DNA of 64,000 nt, from contig CAVQEH010000010.1 in assembly GCA_963711455.1 (NCBI GenBank), positions 62,001 through 126,000 on the forward strand, read 5' to 3'. The notes beneath the pieces were generated by a model. The model saw nothing but the letters and a program-made list of their open reading frames with translations, made no database searches and was not told the origin of the DNA. The stretch comes from DATFVA01 sp963711455. Lineage in GTDB: Bacteria; Bacteroidota; Ignavibacteria; Ignavibacteriales; Ignavibacteriaceae. Positions 17,148 through 26,212 of the stretch are shown one piece after another. Position numbers and translations under genes: made by a program. Numbering within the stretch: the first letter of the stretch is position 1; the number at the start of each line of letters is the position of its first letter.

Positions 17148-18016
17148 TAAAAAGAAAGTTCTCCCTTTAGAACAGTAACAGCTTTACCGGAAATGAATAG
17201 TTCATTCTTTGTTTTACTATAGCTGACTTTCACTCTTCCTCTTCTTCCCATAAAATCCCCCTGTTCAAATGTTAGGGAAATATCTTTAGAATCATTTTTT
17301 ATAAATCCAAGATGTTTGAATACAAGAAGCATCGGCCCGTTTGTTGAACCTGTGACAGGGTCTTCATCTATTCCGTAATAGGGAACAAAATACCGGCTGA
17401 TTGCAAAATCTGCTTTATCAATTGTTTCAAGTGAATAAACAACGACGCCTTCAAACTCGTGCTTGTCCTCAGTCAGCTTTTTTAATGCTTTGAAATCAGG
17501 TTTTATATTTCTTAAAGTTTCAATTCCATCTACTCTGAAATAAAGATTACCGCTTTCCAGAAGTATGAAAGGTGTTTCATCAACCACTGAAGTTCTTTCA
17601 ACTCCGATTGCTTCAATTATTTCTTCTTTGCTTCCGGGAAACTTCCCCATTTTATAAACCGGAATTTGCATGAAATAAAATCCCTCTTTCATTCCGCAGT
17701 TTAATACGCCGCTTTTCGTTTCAAATTTTACAGAAGAATTTTCTTTCAACTTTCCGTTCTCTTTTAAAAAATGAAGTGAAGCTATAGTTGCATGTCCGCA
17801 AAGTTTTACTTCAACAGCCGGAGTAAACCACCGGAGCTTATAATCTGCTTTATCTGAATGAGAAAGAAAAGCAGTTTCTGCAAGATTCATTTCACGGGCA
17901 ATCTTCTGCATCTGTTCCGGTGAAAGACTGTCTGCAAACATAACGCCTGCAGAGTTGCCTTCGAAAGGTTTATCAGTAAAGGCATCAATCTGGTATATTT
18001 TAGTGTTCTTTTCCAT
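17147..18016 (-). CDS. PhzF family isomerase/epimerase
   Basis: PhzF-family proteins have a diaminopimelate-epimerase-like fold and catalyse proton shifts; most members have no assigned substrate. The 289 residues contain IDAFTDKPFEGNSAGVM at the N-terminus, the catalytic Glu47 in NLAETAFL, LCGHATIAS and DEDPVTGSTNGPM. The active-site features look intact. It is sandwiched between surE (17-nt overlap) and the VWA gene (1-nt overlap), so all three should be cotranscribed. There is no phenazine pathway here. Confidence 0.93.
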   Translation of the reverse strand: MEKNTKIYQIDAFTDKPFEGNSAGVMFADSLSPEQMQKIAREMNLAETAFLSHSDKADYKLRWFTPAVEVKLCGHATIASLHFLKENGKLKENSSVKFETKSGVLNCGMKEGFYFMQIPVYKMGKFPGSKEEIIEAIGVERTSVVDETPFILLESGNLYFRVDGIETLRNIKPDFKALKKLTEDKHEFEGVVVYSLETIDKADFAISRYFVPYYGIDEDPVTGSTNGPMLLVFKHLGFIKNDSKDISLTFEQGDFMGRRGRVKVSYSKTKNELFISGKAVTVLKGELSF

Positions 18017-18779
18017 TTAAAAGATTCTCTATTTTCCAGTTTTTCATTCGTTCAAAAGTTTCATAATCGGTTAAATCAAAATGAATGGGACTGACTGAAA
18101 CATAATTTTTTCTTATCGCTGCCTGGTCGGTTTCTATTTCTGTATCGACTTCCATAAGAATGCCCGTGAGCCAGTAATAATTCTTTCCGTAAGGATCAAT
18201 TCGTTGTTCATATATATCATCCCACTTTGATTTACCCTGACGGGTTAATTTAATTCCTGCAACCTGATCTTCGGGAACATCAGGCACATTAACATTTAGC
18301 AAGGTTCCCAAAGGTAAATCTTTTCCAACAAGCTCTTTTGCAAGCAGCTTAGATATTTTTGCAGCAAACCTGAAATCGGTTGCTTCGTGATTTGTAACTG
18401 AAACAGCCATCGATGGAATATCCATTATAGCAGCCTCGCGTGCTGCCGAAACGGTTCCCGAATAAATAATATTTATTGCAGTATTTGAACCGTGATTTAT
18501 TCCCGAAACAACAATATCAGGAGGAACTTTCATAATATTTCTTATTCCAATTTTTACGCAGTCTGCTGGAGTGCCGCTAACAGCAAAGCCGTAAAAATCA
18601 CCATTCTTTTTATAGTCAATTACTCTTAATGGAAGCTGCATTGTAATTGCATGTCCTACAGCACTTTGCTCTTTTAGCGGAGCTACTATTGTAACTTCTC
18701 CTAAATCAGCCAAAGATTTTGCCAGAACAGCAATACCGGCTGCATCTATTCCATCATCATTGGTTACGAGTATTTTCAA
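18000..18779 (-). CDS. surE: 5'/3'-nucleotidase SurE
   Basis: SurE is a metal-dependent phosphatase that acts on nucleoside monophosphates and contributes to stationary-phase survival. The 259 residues start MKILVTNDDGIDAAGI, with the metal-binding NDD, and contain VSGTPADCVKIGI, VVSGINHGSNTAINIIYSGTV and ALNVNVP-like LLNVNVPD blocks. It heads a minus-strand unit with the phzF-like and VWA genes. The 224 nt upstream, before the divergent lipoprotein gene, are AT-rich and likely hold both promoters. Confidence 0.96.
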   Translation of the reverse strand: MKILVTNDDGIDAAGIAVLAKSLADLGEVTIVAPLKEQSAVGHAITMQLPLRVIDYKKNGDFYGFAVSGTPADCVKIGIRNIMKVPPDIVVSGINHGSNTAINIIYSGTVSAAREAAIMDIPSMAVSVTNHEATDFRFAAKISKLLAKELVGKDLPLGTLLNVNVPDVPEDQVAGIKLTRQGKSKWDDIYEQRIDPYGKNYYWLTGILMEVDTEIETDQAAIRKNYVSVSPIHFDLTDYETFERMKNWKIENLLNGKEH

Positions 18780-19003
18780 TTGTTTTCCTATTCTGATTCA
18801 AAAACAATATGCCAATATAATACTTGGGTGTTATAGTCTCAATTGAATGTGATAGTACTTTTGTCAATTACTTAAACCCTGACAATTATGTTTAACTTTT
18901 ATTCCCTATGATAATCAATATTTATATGGATGAATTTTTTCACAAATTAGATTAGATTTTATTTGCTTGTTGGAAATTTTATTTTGTTATTGATTTATTT
19001 TTT

Positions 19004-20095
19004 ATGAAATATTTTCTATTCAATAGTTTTTTTGTTCTTCTATTTTTATTATTAATTTTAATAAATCAGGGTTGTAATTCTCCAACATCCTCAAGTATTA
19101 AAAATAATCAAGATACCACCAGCCATAATTTTACCTTCCAAACCTGGAGTTTCGGTGAACACAGCAGCAGCACTTTATATGATGTGTCTATCATAGATGA
19201 AAACAATATCTGGGCTGTTGGTGAAATTTATTTGAATGACTCAACCGGACAACCAGATCCCCATCCTTACGGAATTATACATTGGAATGGAACAGGATGG
19301 AATGTTCAGAAGCTTACAGCTGTAAATCCATCCGGAGGGATATCTTATATAACACCTACTGGAATATTCTGTATAAATTCTTCACAAATTTGGTTAGCTG
19401 GTGGTGGTGTATTTCTATTTAATGGTCAGAGTATAACTAATGCATTTTGGCTTATCAATTATCCTGGTTATAATGGAGGAATATTTAATAATGGACAGAC
19501 TGCATAAAAAATATTTGGTATAGATTCTGAAAAAATATATATAGTCGGAAATAATGGTGCTTTAGGGGTATACGATGGCAATATTTGGCATATATTAGAC
19601 ACAGGTACAACTTTGGACATATATGATATATGGGGAAATAAAACCAAAAGTGGTGATTATGAAATTTTATGTGTTGCTTCAGACCAATTCGGAGGTGCCG
19701 GAAGAAAAATACTTCAAATAAAAAATAATGTAGTTGATTCAATATCGAGTACGGGGTTATCAAATTCATTAAATACCATCTGGTTTGTGTCAGGTAAAAA
19801 ATATTATATAGGAGGAGACGGACTATTTTCAACAGAAGCTTTAGGCAACAACTGGATACGTAATACTGAATTGCCTGCATATTATAAAACTTCAGTCAGG
19901 GGAAATAATATTAATGATATTTTTGTTGCGGGTGCTTATGGATTATTGCTGCATTACAATGGGAAAAGCTGGATGAACTATCAGGACAGTTTTCTTATAA
20001 ATGGATCATTTGGAAGAGTTGATATGAAAGGAGACGTTGTATGCGCAGTAGGGAACGATGAAAATCAGGCGGTCATCATTTTAAGCAGAAGATGA
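19004..20095 (+). pseudogene. Lipoprotein with repeated beta-propeller-like units, broken by one in-frame stop
   Basis: Two segments in the same reading frame are separated by a single TAA (19505-19507). The first (167 residues) has a signal peptide with lipobox NQGC (Cys about residue 24) and units such as IIDENNIWAVGEIY. Directly after the stop the frame continues KIFGIDSEKIYIVGNNGALG and runs to ILSRR at 20095. The GxNGxxGVYDG / NNINDIFVAGAYG units match those before the stop, so this was one protein of about 363 residues. Single base changes could explain the TAA (for example GAA to TAA). It could be a recent nonsense mutation, a sequence error, or translational readthrough. Surface or secreted binding proteins of this kind occur widely in this group; function unknown. 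Confidence 0.82.
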
Positions 20096-20152
20096 TTGAA
20101 TGCTATTTCCTTTATTTAACCGCTAAATATTTCTTAAATTTGCACATCAATT

Positions 20153-20890
20153 ATGCTCATACTTCAACCATATATTTTTGACAAATTTCCGGAAATGATT
20201 TTCGGGTTCAGCACTAAAATTGGCGATATTGAAAAACCACCTTATTATTTTAATCTTTCCACATCTGTCGGTGATGATAAGGAAAATGTAATTGAAAACC
20301 GGAAGCAATTCTTCAACTCTGTTGGTTTATCAATTGATAACGCTGTGCTTCAGAAACAAGTTCATGGCGATAAAATAACTTATGTTGCTAGACCCGGAAA
20401 TATTGGTGAAAGCGATGCGATGATTACTGATAAGACTGGAATTGGTTTGTGCATCAGTACTGCAGATTGTACTCCTGTTTTTATTTATGAAAAGAAAAGA
20501 AAGATAATTGCTGCTATTCATTCCGGCTGGAGGGGAACACAAAAAAGAATTACTGAAAAGACAGTTAAAAAATTGAAAGAGGAATTTAACTGCAAACCTG
20601 AAAATATGTTTGTTTATATTGGACCATCGATAAGCCAGGCAAATTACCAGGTAGGAAAAGAAGTAGCAGAAAATTTTAATGATAAATATTTAAAAGAAGA
20701 TAACGATAAATTTCTTCTCGATATTTCTTTTGCAAATTATGATATGCTGATTGAAGAAGGAATTCCTTCTTATCAAATTCAGAAGTCAACTCTTTGCAGC
20801 TATGAATATAAAGAGGTTTTTCATTCTTACCGTAGAGATGGAAAACATTCTGGAAGAGCACTTGGAGTTATTACAATGAAAGAATTATGA
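20153..20890 (+). CDS. pgeF: Laccase-domain protein, PgeF/YfiH family
   Basis: Members of this multicopper-oxidase-like domain family act on purine nucleosides (YfiH) or edit peptidoglycan errors (PgeF in E. coli). The 245 residues hold LQKQVHGDKI, GIGLCISTADCTPVFIYE, AAIHSGWRGTQKRI and FVYIGPSISQANYQV, including the conserved His, Cys and His zinc ligands of the family. It begins a same-strand run that continues at 20892 with a 1-nt gap. Which of the two activities applies cannot be read from sequence. Confidence 0.93.
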   Translation: MLILQPYIFDKFPEMIFGFSTKIGDIEKPPYYFNLSTSVGDDKENVIENRKQFFNSVGLSIDNAVLQKQVHGDKITYVARPGNIGESDAMITDKTGIGLCISTADCTPVFIYEKKRKIIAAIHSGWRGTQKRITEKTVKKLKEEFNCKPENMFVYIGPSISQANYQVGKEVAENFNDKYLKEDNDKFLLDISFANYDMLIEEGIPSYQIQKSTLCSYEYKEVFHSYRRDGKHSGRALGVITMKEL

Positions 20891-20891
20891 A

Positions 20892-21806
20892 ATGAGTGAA
20901 AGAATAAAAATAATTCTTGTCTTTTCTTTAATCTGCTTTATCTGGGGTTCAACATGGCTGGCAATCAGAATAGGGCTTGAAACTTTAACTCCGCTGTACT
21001 CATCAGGCTTCAGGTTTATTCTTGCGAGCCTGCTTATTTTTCTGTGGATGCGTTTCAAAAAATTAGAACTGCAGAAAGATAAAATCAGCATAATCTTTTA
21101 CATTGTAATGGGATTGTTTACTTTCGTTATACCTTTCGCTCTGGTTTACTGGGCTGAACAGTTTGTGCCGTCAGGACTATCAGCAGTACTCTTTGCGGTT
21201 TTCCCGTTTTTTGTTTTTCTTTTTTCTTATTTTTTAATTCCGGCAGAGACTATCGGTTTTACAAAGTTAATCGGAATTGTCGTGGGATTTTCAGGAATAC
21301 TAACTATTTTCTGGAATGATCTTGGAGGAAATATCACTTCATATTTGCTCGGAATGAGTGCAATAGTTTTATGTGCAACACTGCAGGCTGCTATTGCAGT
21401 GCTTATAAAAAAATATGGTCAGCATTTGAATCCGTTAACAATGAATTTTATCCCGATGATAATTGCAGGTTTTACACTGACAATTCTGGGAGTCTTCTTT
21501 GAAGATTTTAGCTCTTTAAGTTTTAATACCGGTGCTGTACTTTCTGTTTTTTACCTGGCTTTGTTTGGAAGCATAATTACCTTTACATCATATTTCTGGC
21601 TACTGAAAAGAATGAATGTAGTTCTGCTTTCATTGTCGGCTTTTATTAATCCTATTGTTGCTCTTATACTCGGGTGGATTGTTTATAGTGAACAGTTAAC
21701 CTCAAATCATTTCTGGGGAAGTTTGCTTGTTTTAACAGGTCTGCTTTGGGCCAACCTGGGAAGTATTTCTAAATTAAAAAACAGAAGATTGATTAATCCT
21801 GCTTAA
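20892..21806 (+). CDS. EamA/DMT-family transporter
   Basis: The 304-residue protein has about ten hydrophobic helices and two EamA repeats; the N-terminus shows CFIWGSTWLAIRIGLETLTPLYSSGFRFILAS, broken here into FIWGSTWLAIRIGLE and TPLYSSGFRF. FINPIVALILGWIVYSEQL is the typical C-terminal EamA block. It lies in the inner membrane and probably exports small metabolites (amino acids or purines), but the substrate cannot be assigned. It starts 1 nt after the pgeF-like stop and precedes folB by 14 nt. Confidence 0.92.
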   Translation: MSERIKIILVFSLICFIWGSTWLAIRIGLETLTPLYSSGFRFILASLLIFLWMRFKKLELQKDKISIIFYIVMGLFTFVIPFALVYWAEQFVPSGLSAVLFAVFPFFVFLFSYFLIPAETIGFTKLIGIVVGFSGILTIFWNDLGGNITSYLLGMSAIVLCATLQAAIAVLIKKYGQHLNPLTMNFIPMIIAGFTLTILGVFFEDFSSLSFNTGAVLSVFYLALFGSIITFTSYFWLLKRMNVVLLSLSAFINPIVALILGWIVYSEQLTSNHFWGSLLVLTGLLWANLGSISKLKNRRLINPA

Positions 21807-21820
21807 ATTATGGAGAATTT

Positions 21821-22192
21821 ATGTTGAATATTATCCGGATAAAAAAAGCTGCTTTCTACGGTTATCATGGAGTACTTTCGGAAGAGCAAACCGTTGGCGG
21901 AAAATTTGAAGCTGATGTAGATTTATACACGGATTTTTCCAAAGCAGCGGAAAAAGATGAGCTTTCAGAAACAATTGATTACCACAAAGTATATAAATTT
22001 ATTTATAAGCTTGCGTTGGATCAAAAGCATTACTTGATTGAATCACTGGCTACCAAACTTGCCGATGAACTTTTATGTAATTTTGAGAAACTTCAGAAGG
22101 TTTGCGTTCGTGTAAGAAAGAATAATCCACCGCTTGGCGGGGTTGTTGATTGTGTTGAAGTTGAAGTAATTAAAGAAAGAAAAGAATTATAA
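21821..22192 (+). CDS. folB: Dihydroneopterin aldolase
   Basis: FolB cleaves dihydroneopterin to 6-hydroxymethyl-dihydropterin and glycolaldehyde in folate synthesis. The 123 residues show FYGYHGVLSEEQTVGGKFEAD, with the family Glu, and the KVCVRVRKNNPPLGG block near the C-terminus, with the catalytic Lys (VRVRK). It has GGAG upstream of the ATG and is followed after 9 nt by folK, the next enzyme of the pathway. Confidence 0.96.
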   Translation: MLNIIRIKKAAFYGYHGVLSEEQTVGGKFEADVDLYTDFSKAAEKDELSETIDYHKVYKFIYKLALDQKHYLIESLATKLADELLCNFEKLQKVCVRVRKNNPPLGGVVDCVEVEVIKERKEL

Positions 22193-22201
22193 AATAATCC
22201 G

Positions 22202-22708
22202 GTGAATAAAATTTCTGTTATAGCATACATAGCGTTAGGTTCGAATAAAGGAAGCAGGCAGGAAAATCTAAAAAATGCAGTCAAAAGTATTGATACGGAT
22301 TTTCATTGTAAGGTAATTGATAAATCCGGTATATATGAAACAAAATCGTTCGGGAAGGTAAAACAGGATAATTTTCTGAATGCAGTTATTAAAATAGAAA
22401 CGACATATAAACCGAAGGAACTTTTTCATACCTTAAAGTATATCGAACGTAAATTAGGGAGATCCAAAACAGTGAAGTGGGGACCAAGAGAAATTGACCT
22501 GGATTTGTTATTTTATAATGAGCAGATTTATTCGGATTATGAACTTAAAATTCCTCACCGGGGAATAACACAAAGAGATTTTGTAATTGTGCCTTTATGT
22601 GATATTGCTCCCGATTTTGTTCATCCTGAAACAGGAATAAAAATTTCAGATTTTGATTTAACAAAGCTCGAAAAAAATATAATTAGTAGAACAGAATACA
22701 AACTATAG
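22202..22708 (+). CDS. folK: 2-amino-4-hydroxy-6-hydroxymethyldihydropteridine diphosphokinase
   Basis: HPPK transfers pyrophosphate from ATP to hydroxymethyl-dihydropterin, the product of FolB. The 168 residues contain YIALGSNKGSRQENL, the substrate-binding VKWGPREIDLDLLFYN and IPHRGITQRDFVIVPLCDIA, all family signatures. The start is GTG at 22202. It directly follows folB and precedes a deoxynucleoside kinase by 11 nt. folP is not in the window, but folB-folK adjacency makes the call very safe. Confidence 0.96.
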   Translation: MNKISVIAYIALGSNKGSRQENLKNAVKSIDTDFHCKVIDKSGIYETKSFGKVKQDNFLNAVIKIETTYKPKELFHTLKYIERKLGRSKTVKWGPREIDLDLLFYNEQIYSDYELKIPHRGITQRDFVIVPLCDIAPDFVHPETGIKISDFDLTKLEKNIISRTEYKL

Positions 22709-22719
22709 CGGTTAAAAAA

Positions 22720-23379
22720 TTGAGCGATTTTCATGAAATAAAATATATTGCAATTGAAGGAGTAATCGGCGCTGGGAAAACTTCTCTTGCAAAAAAAATT
22801 AGCGACAAATTGGAAGCTGAACTTGTTTTAGAGCAGTTTGAAGCCAATCCTTTTCTGGAAAAATTTTATTCTGACCGGAAAAGATTTGCCTTTCAAACAC
22901 AAATGTTTTTTTTAATAAACAGGTATAAGCAGCAGGAACAGCTCGGGCAGGAGAATCTTTTTACGGAATTTATAGTGAGCGATTATGTGTTTGATAAAGA
23001 CAGAATTTTTGCTTACTTAAATTTAAACGGAGAAGAGTTGAAGCTTTATGAAAGCATTTTCCCTCTGCTCTCCCGCAGTTTAAGAAAACCCGACCTTGTT
23101 GTTTTTCTTCAGTCAAGTGTAGACAGGCTTATGTACAATATTAAAAAACGCAGCAGGAAAATAGAGAGAAACTTAACGCGTAGTTATATCGAGGAATTGA
23201 GCGATGCTTATACTCACTTTTTTTTCAGGTATACAAGTACGCCTTTGCTGATTGTTAATTCAACGGAACTCGATTTTGTAAATAACGAACAGGATTTTAA
23301 CGAATTATTCAAACAGATCTTTCGTAAAGACAGGGGTGTTAAAGAATATTTTAAACCGGAGTCGAAGAGGCAGGAATGA
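22720..23379 (+). CDS. Deoxynucleoside kinase family protein
   Basis: The 219-residue kinase has the P-loop GVIGAGKT (14-21) with the preceding YIAIEG, FAFQTQMFFLINRYKQ and a DR(F/I)FAYLNL-type segment (SDYVFDKDRIFAYLNL), plus VVFLQSSVDRLMYNIKKRSRKIER as lid. This matches deoxyadenosine/deoxyguanosine kinase-type salvage enzymes. The start is TTG. It overlaps the next small gene by 4 nt. The exact nucleoside specificity cannot be read from sequence. Confidence 0.93.
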   Translation: MSDFHEIKYIAIEGVIGAGKTSLAKKISDKLEAELVLEQFEANPFLEKFYSDRKRFAFQTQMFFLINRYKQQEQLGQENLFTEFIVSDYVFDKDRIFAYLNLNGEELKLYESIFPLLSRSLRKPDLVVFLQSSVDRLMYNIKKRSRKIERNLTRSYIEELSDAYTHFFFRYTSTPLLIVNSTELDFVNNEQDFNELFKQIFRKDRGVKEYFKPESKRQE

Positions 23380-23576
23380 GCTTAAGATTTATTTTATTAT
23401 TGATTTTATTTTTTGTTATCTACAAGGTTATAAAAATTTTTATTGTGAACTTCAGGCTTGGAGCAAAGAGTAATAATAATTTTAAAAAGGAAAGTAAACC
23501 TAAAAGTAAATATGATAATGTAGAGGAAGCGGAATTTACCGAAATTGAAACGAAGGAAAAGAACCAAAAAAAGTAA
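23376..23576 (+). CDS. Small membrane-anchored protein (DUF4834-like)
   Basis: The 66-residue protein has one N-terminal transmembrane helix (LRFILLLILFFVIYKVIKIF), then a short charged cytoplasmic or periplasmic tail with many Lys and Glu, including YDNVEEAEFTEIE. The single-helix-plus-acidic-tail layout resembles the small DUF4834 proteins of Bacteroidota; this is a recollection, not an alignment. It starts inside the kinase gene (4-nt overlap) and ends just before a GT9 gene. Function is unknown. Confidence 0.7.
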   Translation: MSLRFILLLILFFVIYKVIKIFIVNFRLGAKSNNNFKKESKPKSKYDNVEEAEFTEIETKEKNQKK

Positions 23577-24677
23577 ATGGCAAAACAAAACTTCTTTTCA
23601 AATGCTCTTTATAAAATATTTCAAACATTCCTTTCTGTTCAGGAAATAAACAGCTTCAGTCTGAACGATCCCCAAAAATTTCTTATAATCCGACAGCATA
23701 ACCAGCTTGGTGATTTATTAGCCGGAGTATCAGTCTTCAGAGCAATTAAGGAAAAATTTCCTGGGTGCCACATAACATTAATTGTAAGTCCCTTCAATTA
23801 TCCTGGTATGGTAAAAAATAAATTTATTGACAGAATTATTGTATTCAATAAAAAGAAAATTTATAACCCATATTACTTTATAAAATTTAGAAAGATGCTG
23901 AAAGAAAAGTATGATGTCGCAATTGTGCCGGTAACAGTTTCAATTTCGTTTACCAGCAATTTGATTGCGAGAATTTCCAATGCAAAAATCAGGATTGGTC
24001 CGAAAAGTCTTAACGGGGAAATTAACCGGAGTGCCTTTTTCTTCGACAGGAGAATTGAAATTGACTGGAGAAAACATCCGGACTCAAATGTTTCGGAGCG
24101 GAGTCTTGATATTATTCGCCCGTTTGGAATCACCACAAAAAATTATAAGTCCGAGATTACTTATGATGAAGAGGATATGAAAGCCGCAAAAAAATTTATA
24201 AGTTCATTTAAAAAAGATGAAGGAAATTTATTGATAGGTATACATGTTGGCGCGGGCAAGCCTCAAAACCGGTGGTCCCTTTACAAATATGCTGCATTAA
24301 TTAAACGACTTAAAGAGGATTATAATGCCGATATTTATTTAACGGGAAGTTCAGATGACATTGAGGAAATTCGTTTCGTGAGAGAAAAAACTTCTTTTAA
24401 GATTCCTTTATTCGTGAATATGAAGATCCCGCAGGTTGCCGCGTTAATTTCACTTTCAAGTTTGTTTATATCAAATGATACGGGGATAATGCACGTTGCC
24501 GGTACAACGCCAACTCCCCAGATTTCAATTTTTGGTCCGACTAATCCTCTTAACTGGGCTCCGATTGGTATTAATAAATTTTTTATTCGTAAATCGGAAT
24601 TGATTGACGATATCGCAGTTGAAGATGTTTATAAAATGTGTGTTTATCTTTTTCCTATTGCTAAAAAGGAGAAATGA
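23577..24677 (+). CDS. Glycosyltransferase family 9 protein (heptosyltransferase-like)
   Basis: The 366-residue cytoplasmic enzyme resembles the ADP-heptose:LPS heptosyltransferases (GT9). Visible blocks: FLIIRQHNQLGDLLAGVSVFRAI at the N-terminus, IGIHVGAGKPQNRWSLYKYAAL, FISNDTGIMHVAG and TPQISIFGPTNPLNWAP. These are typical of GT9, including the Asp/Thr (NDTG) substrate loop. It likely adds a sugar to LPS core. It is immediately after the small membrane gene and immediately before Ppx/GppA (start next base after stop). The donor sugar is not readable. Confidence 0.93.
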   Translation: MAKQNFFSNALYKIFQTFLSVQEINSFSLNDPQKFLIIRQHNQLGDLLAGVSVFRAIKEKFPGCHITLIVSPFNYPGMVKNKFIDRIIVFNKKKIYNPYYFIKFRKMLKEKYDVAIVPVTVSISFTSNLIARISNAKIRIGPKSLNGEINRSAFFFDRRIEIDWRKHPDSNVSERSLDIIRPFGITTKNYKSEITYDEEDMKAAKKFISSFKKDEGNLLIGIHVGAGKPQNRWSLYKYAALIKRLKEDYNADIYLTGSSDDIEEIRFVREKTSFKIPLFVNMKIPQVAALISLSSLFISNDTGIMHVAGTTPTPQISIFGPTNPLNWAPIGINKFFIRKSELIDDIAVEDVYKMCVYLFPIAKKEK

Positions 24678-25649
24678 ATGGAAAATTGCTGTTTTGCTGT
24701 TGCAGATATGGGAACAAATTCTTTTCATATGATAATAGCAAAGTTGAGACAGGATGGAACTATTAAAGTTATAGATAAAGAAAAAAAGGTTATCAGGCTG
24801 GGTTCGCATAAAGGAGAGGAGCTGTCTTACATTTCTGATGAAGAAACAAAACTCGCAATAGAAGTTTTATATCAATTCAAGAAGCTTGCAGATTCATACG
24901 GAGCTATATTTAAAGCAGTTGCAACCAGCGCTGTTCGCGAAGCGGAAAACAAATCAGATTTTATAGAAAAAATAAAAAATGAGACCGGGATATCAGTCGA
25001 AGTAATTGATGGAAAACAGGAAGCCCGGTTTATATATCTCGGTGCTCGTAAAGCCCTTTCACTTTATGATAAAAATGTTCTTTGCATTGATATAGGCGGC
25101 GGAAGCACAGAATTTATTAATGTTAATAATGGTAAAACTATTTTTACGGAAAGTGTAAAAGTAGGAGCAGTCAGGTTAACCAAACATTTCTTTCCCGATT
25201 ATTTAATTACTGAGGATAGAGTTTTTAGGTGCACAATCTATATTGAAAATTTATTGAAAGAAAATCTTGAAGAATATGTTAATCATAAATTTGATATGAT
25301 TGTCGGAACATCGGGAACAATTGAATCACTCGCTTCAATAATATTAAATCATAAAAATATTAAGATGCCTAAATCGCTTAATTCATTTTCTTTTAATAAA
25401 AATGAGCTTGAATCAGTTTCCCGGAAAATCCTTTCCGCTAAAACAACCGAAGAAAGAAAAAACATTAAAGGTATGGAAGAAAAAAGAGCAGATATTATTC
25501 CTGCAGGATTATTAATTCTGAATGAGGTATTTAATGTTTTTAAGATTAATACTATTTCAATTTCAGATTATGCTTTAAGAGAAGGGGTAATATTTAATAT
25601 GATGGAAAACTACAGAAATTCAAAAGGAATTTTTACGGCAGCTTCCTGA
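24678..25649 (+). CDS. Ppx/GppA family phosphatase
   Basis: The 323-residue protein belongs to the actin-fold Ppx/GppA family (exopolyphosphatase or pppGpp phosphatase). It shows AVADMGTNSFHMIIAKL at the N-terminus, ATSAVREAENK, and the second phosphate loop LCIDIGGGSTEF followed by GAVRLTKHF; VGTSGTIESLA is also family-typical. The length matches the short forms without the C-terminal HD domain, which often act on polyphosphate. It starts at the base after the GT9 stop. The 152 nt that follow hold no clear terminator. Confidence 0.93.
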   Translation: MENCCFAVADMGTNSFHMIIAKLRQDGTIKVIDKEKKVIRLGSHKGEELSYISDEETKLAIEVLYQFKKLADSYGAIFKAVATSAVREAENKSDFIEKIKNETGISVEVIDGKQEARFIYLGARKALSLYDKNVLCIDIGGGSTEFINVNNGKTIFTESVKVGAVRLTKHFFPDYLITEDRVFRCTIYIENLLKENLEEYVNHKFDMIVGTSGTIESLASIILNHKNIKMPKSLNSFSFNKNELESVSRKILSAKTTEERKNIKGMEEKRADIIPAGLLILNEVFNVFKINTISISDYALREGVIFNMMENYRNSKGIFTAAS

Positions 25650-25801
25650 ACGATTATTGAAAAAACCAATCACTTCAAATATCAGACCTATTGCGTATTT
25701 CAAGTTGAATGTATAATTTCACATCGAGTTGAACTTCTTTTAGGATCAGGCAATTTTATATTTAGTATAAAGTTAGGTATAATAATACTCAGGAGTCTTT
25801 T

Positions 25802-26059
25802 ATGCCTGTATTTGATCTGTCGGAAGTATCAGATGGCAGCCCTTTCTGTATAAAAAGATTGATTGTTAACAAAGGGAAATATTTGGCTGAAATTCAACCA
25901 ATAAAAACCAGGTATAAAATTGAAATTCAAAAGGAGGATTACAAAAAGATATTGGAGGCTTTTCAACATAATAGAATAGTTAAGCTTTATCCCTTTGAAG
26001 GGAAAGTAAACAATGAAAATGAATTTATTAACGGCAAATATAAAATTGAAGTGATTTGA
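25802..26059 (+). CDS. Hypothetical protein of 85 residues
   Basis: I do not recognise it. The 85-residue product has no signal peptide or membrane helix and is mixed charged/hydrophobic: MPVFDLSEVSDGSPFCIKRL, NKGKYLAEIQPIKTRYK and IVKLYPFEGKVN. A ribosome-binding-like AGGAG precedes the ATG, and base composition fits a real gene. It stops with TGA. It stands alone between Ppx/GppA (152 nt) and lepA (153 nt) on the same strand. No motif or neighbour suggests a role. Confidence 0.6.
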   Translation: MPVFDLSEVSDGSPFCIKRLIVNKGKYLAEIQPIKTRYKIEIQKEDYKKILEAFQHNRIVKLYPFEGKVNNENEFINGKYKIEVI

Positions 26060-26212
26060 TAACTGTACAAACCGAATGTTTTCTTAAGACCTATAGCTTT
26101 TAACTGCCTGTTTAACCATTACTTGTTTTATTCATAACTTACATCAGCCCACCTTTGTAACTTTTAATATATTAAACGCATTCATATATTTGTATACTAT
26201 AACGGAAAATGA

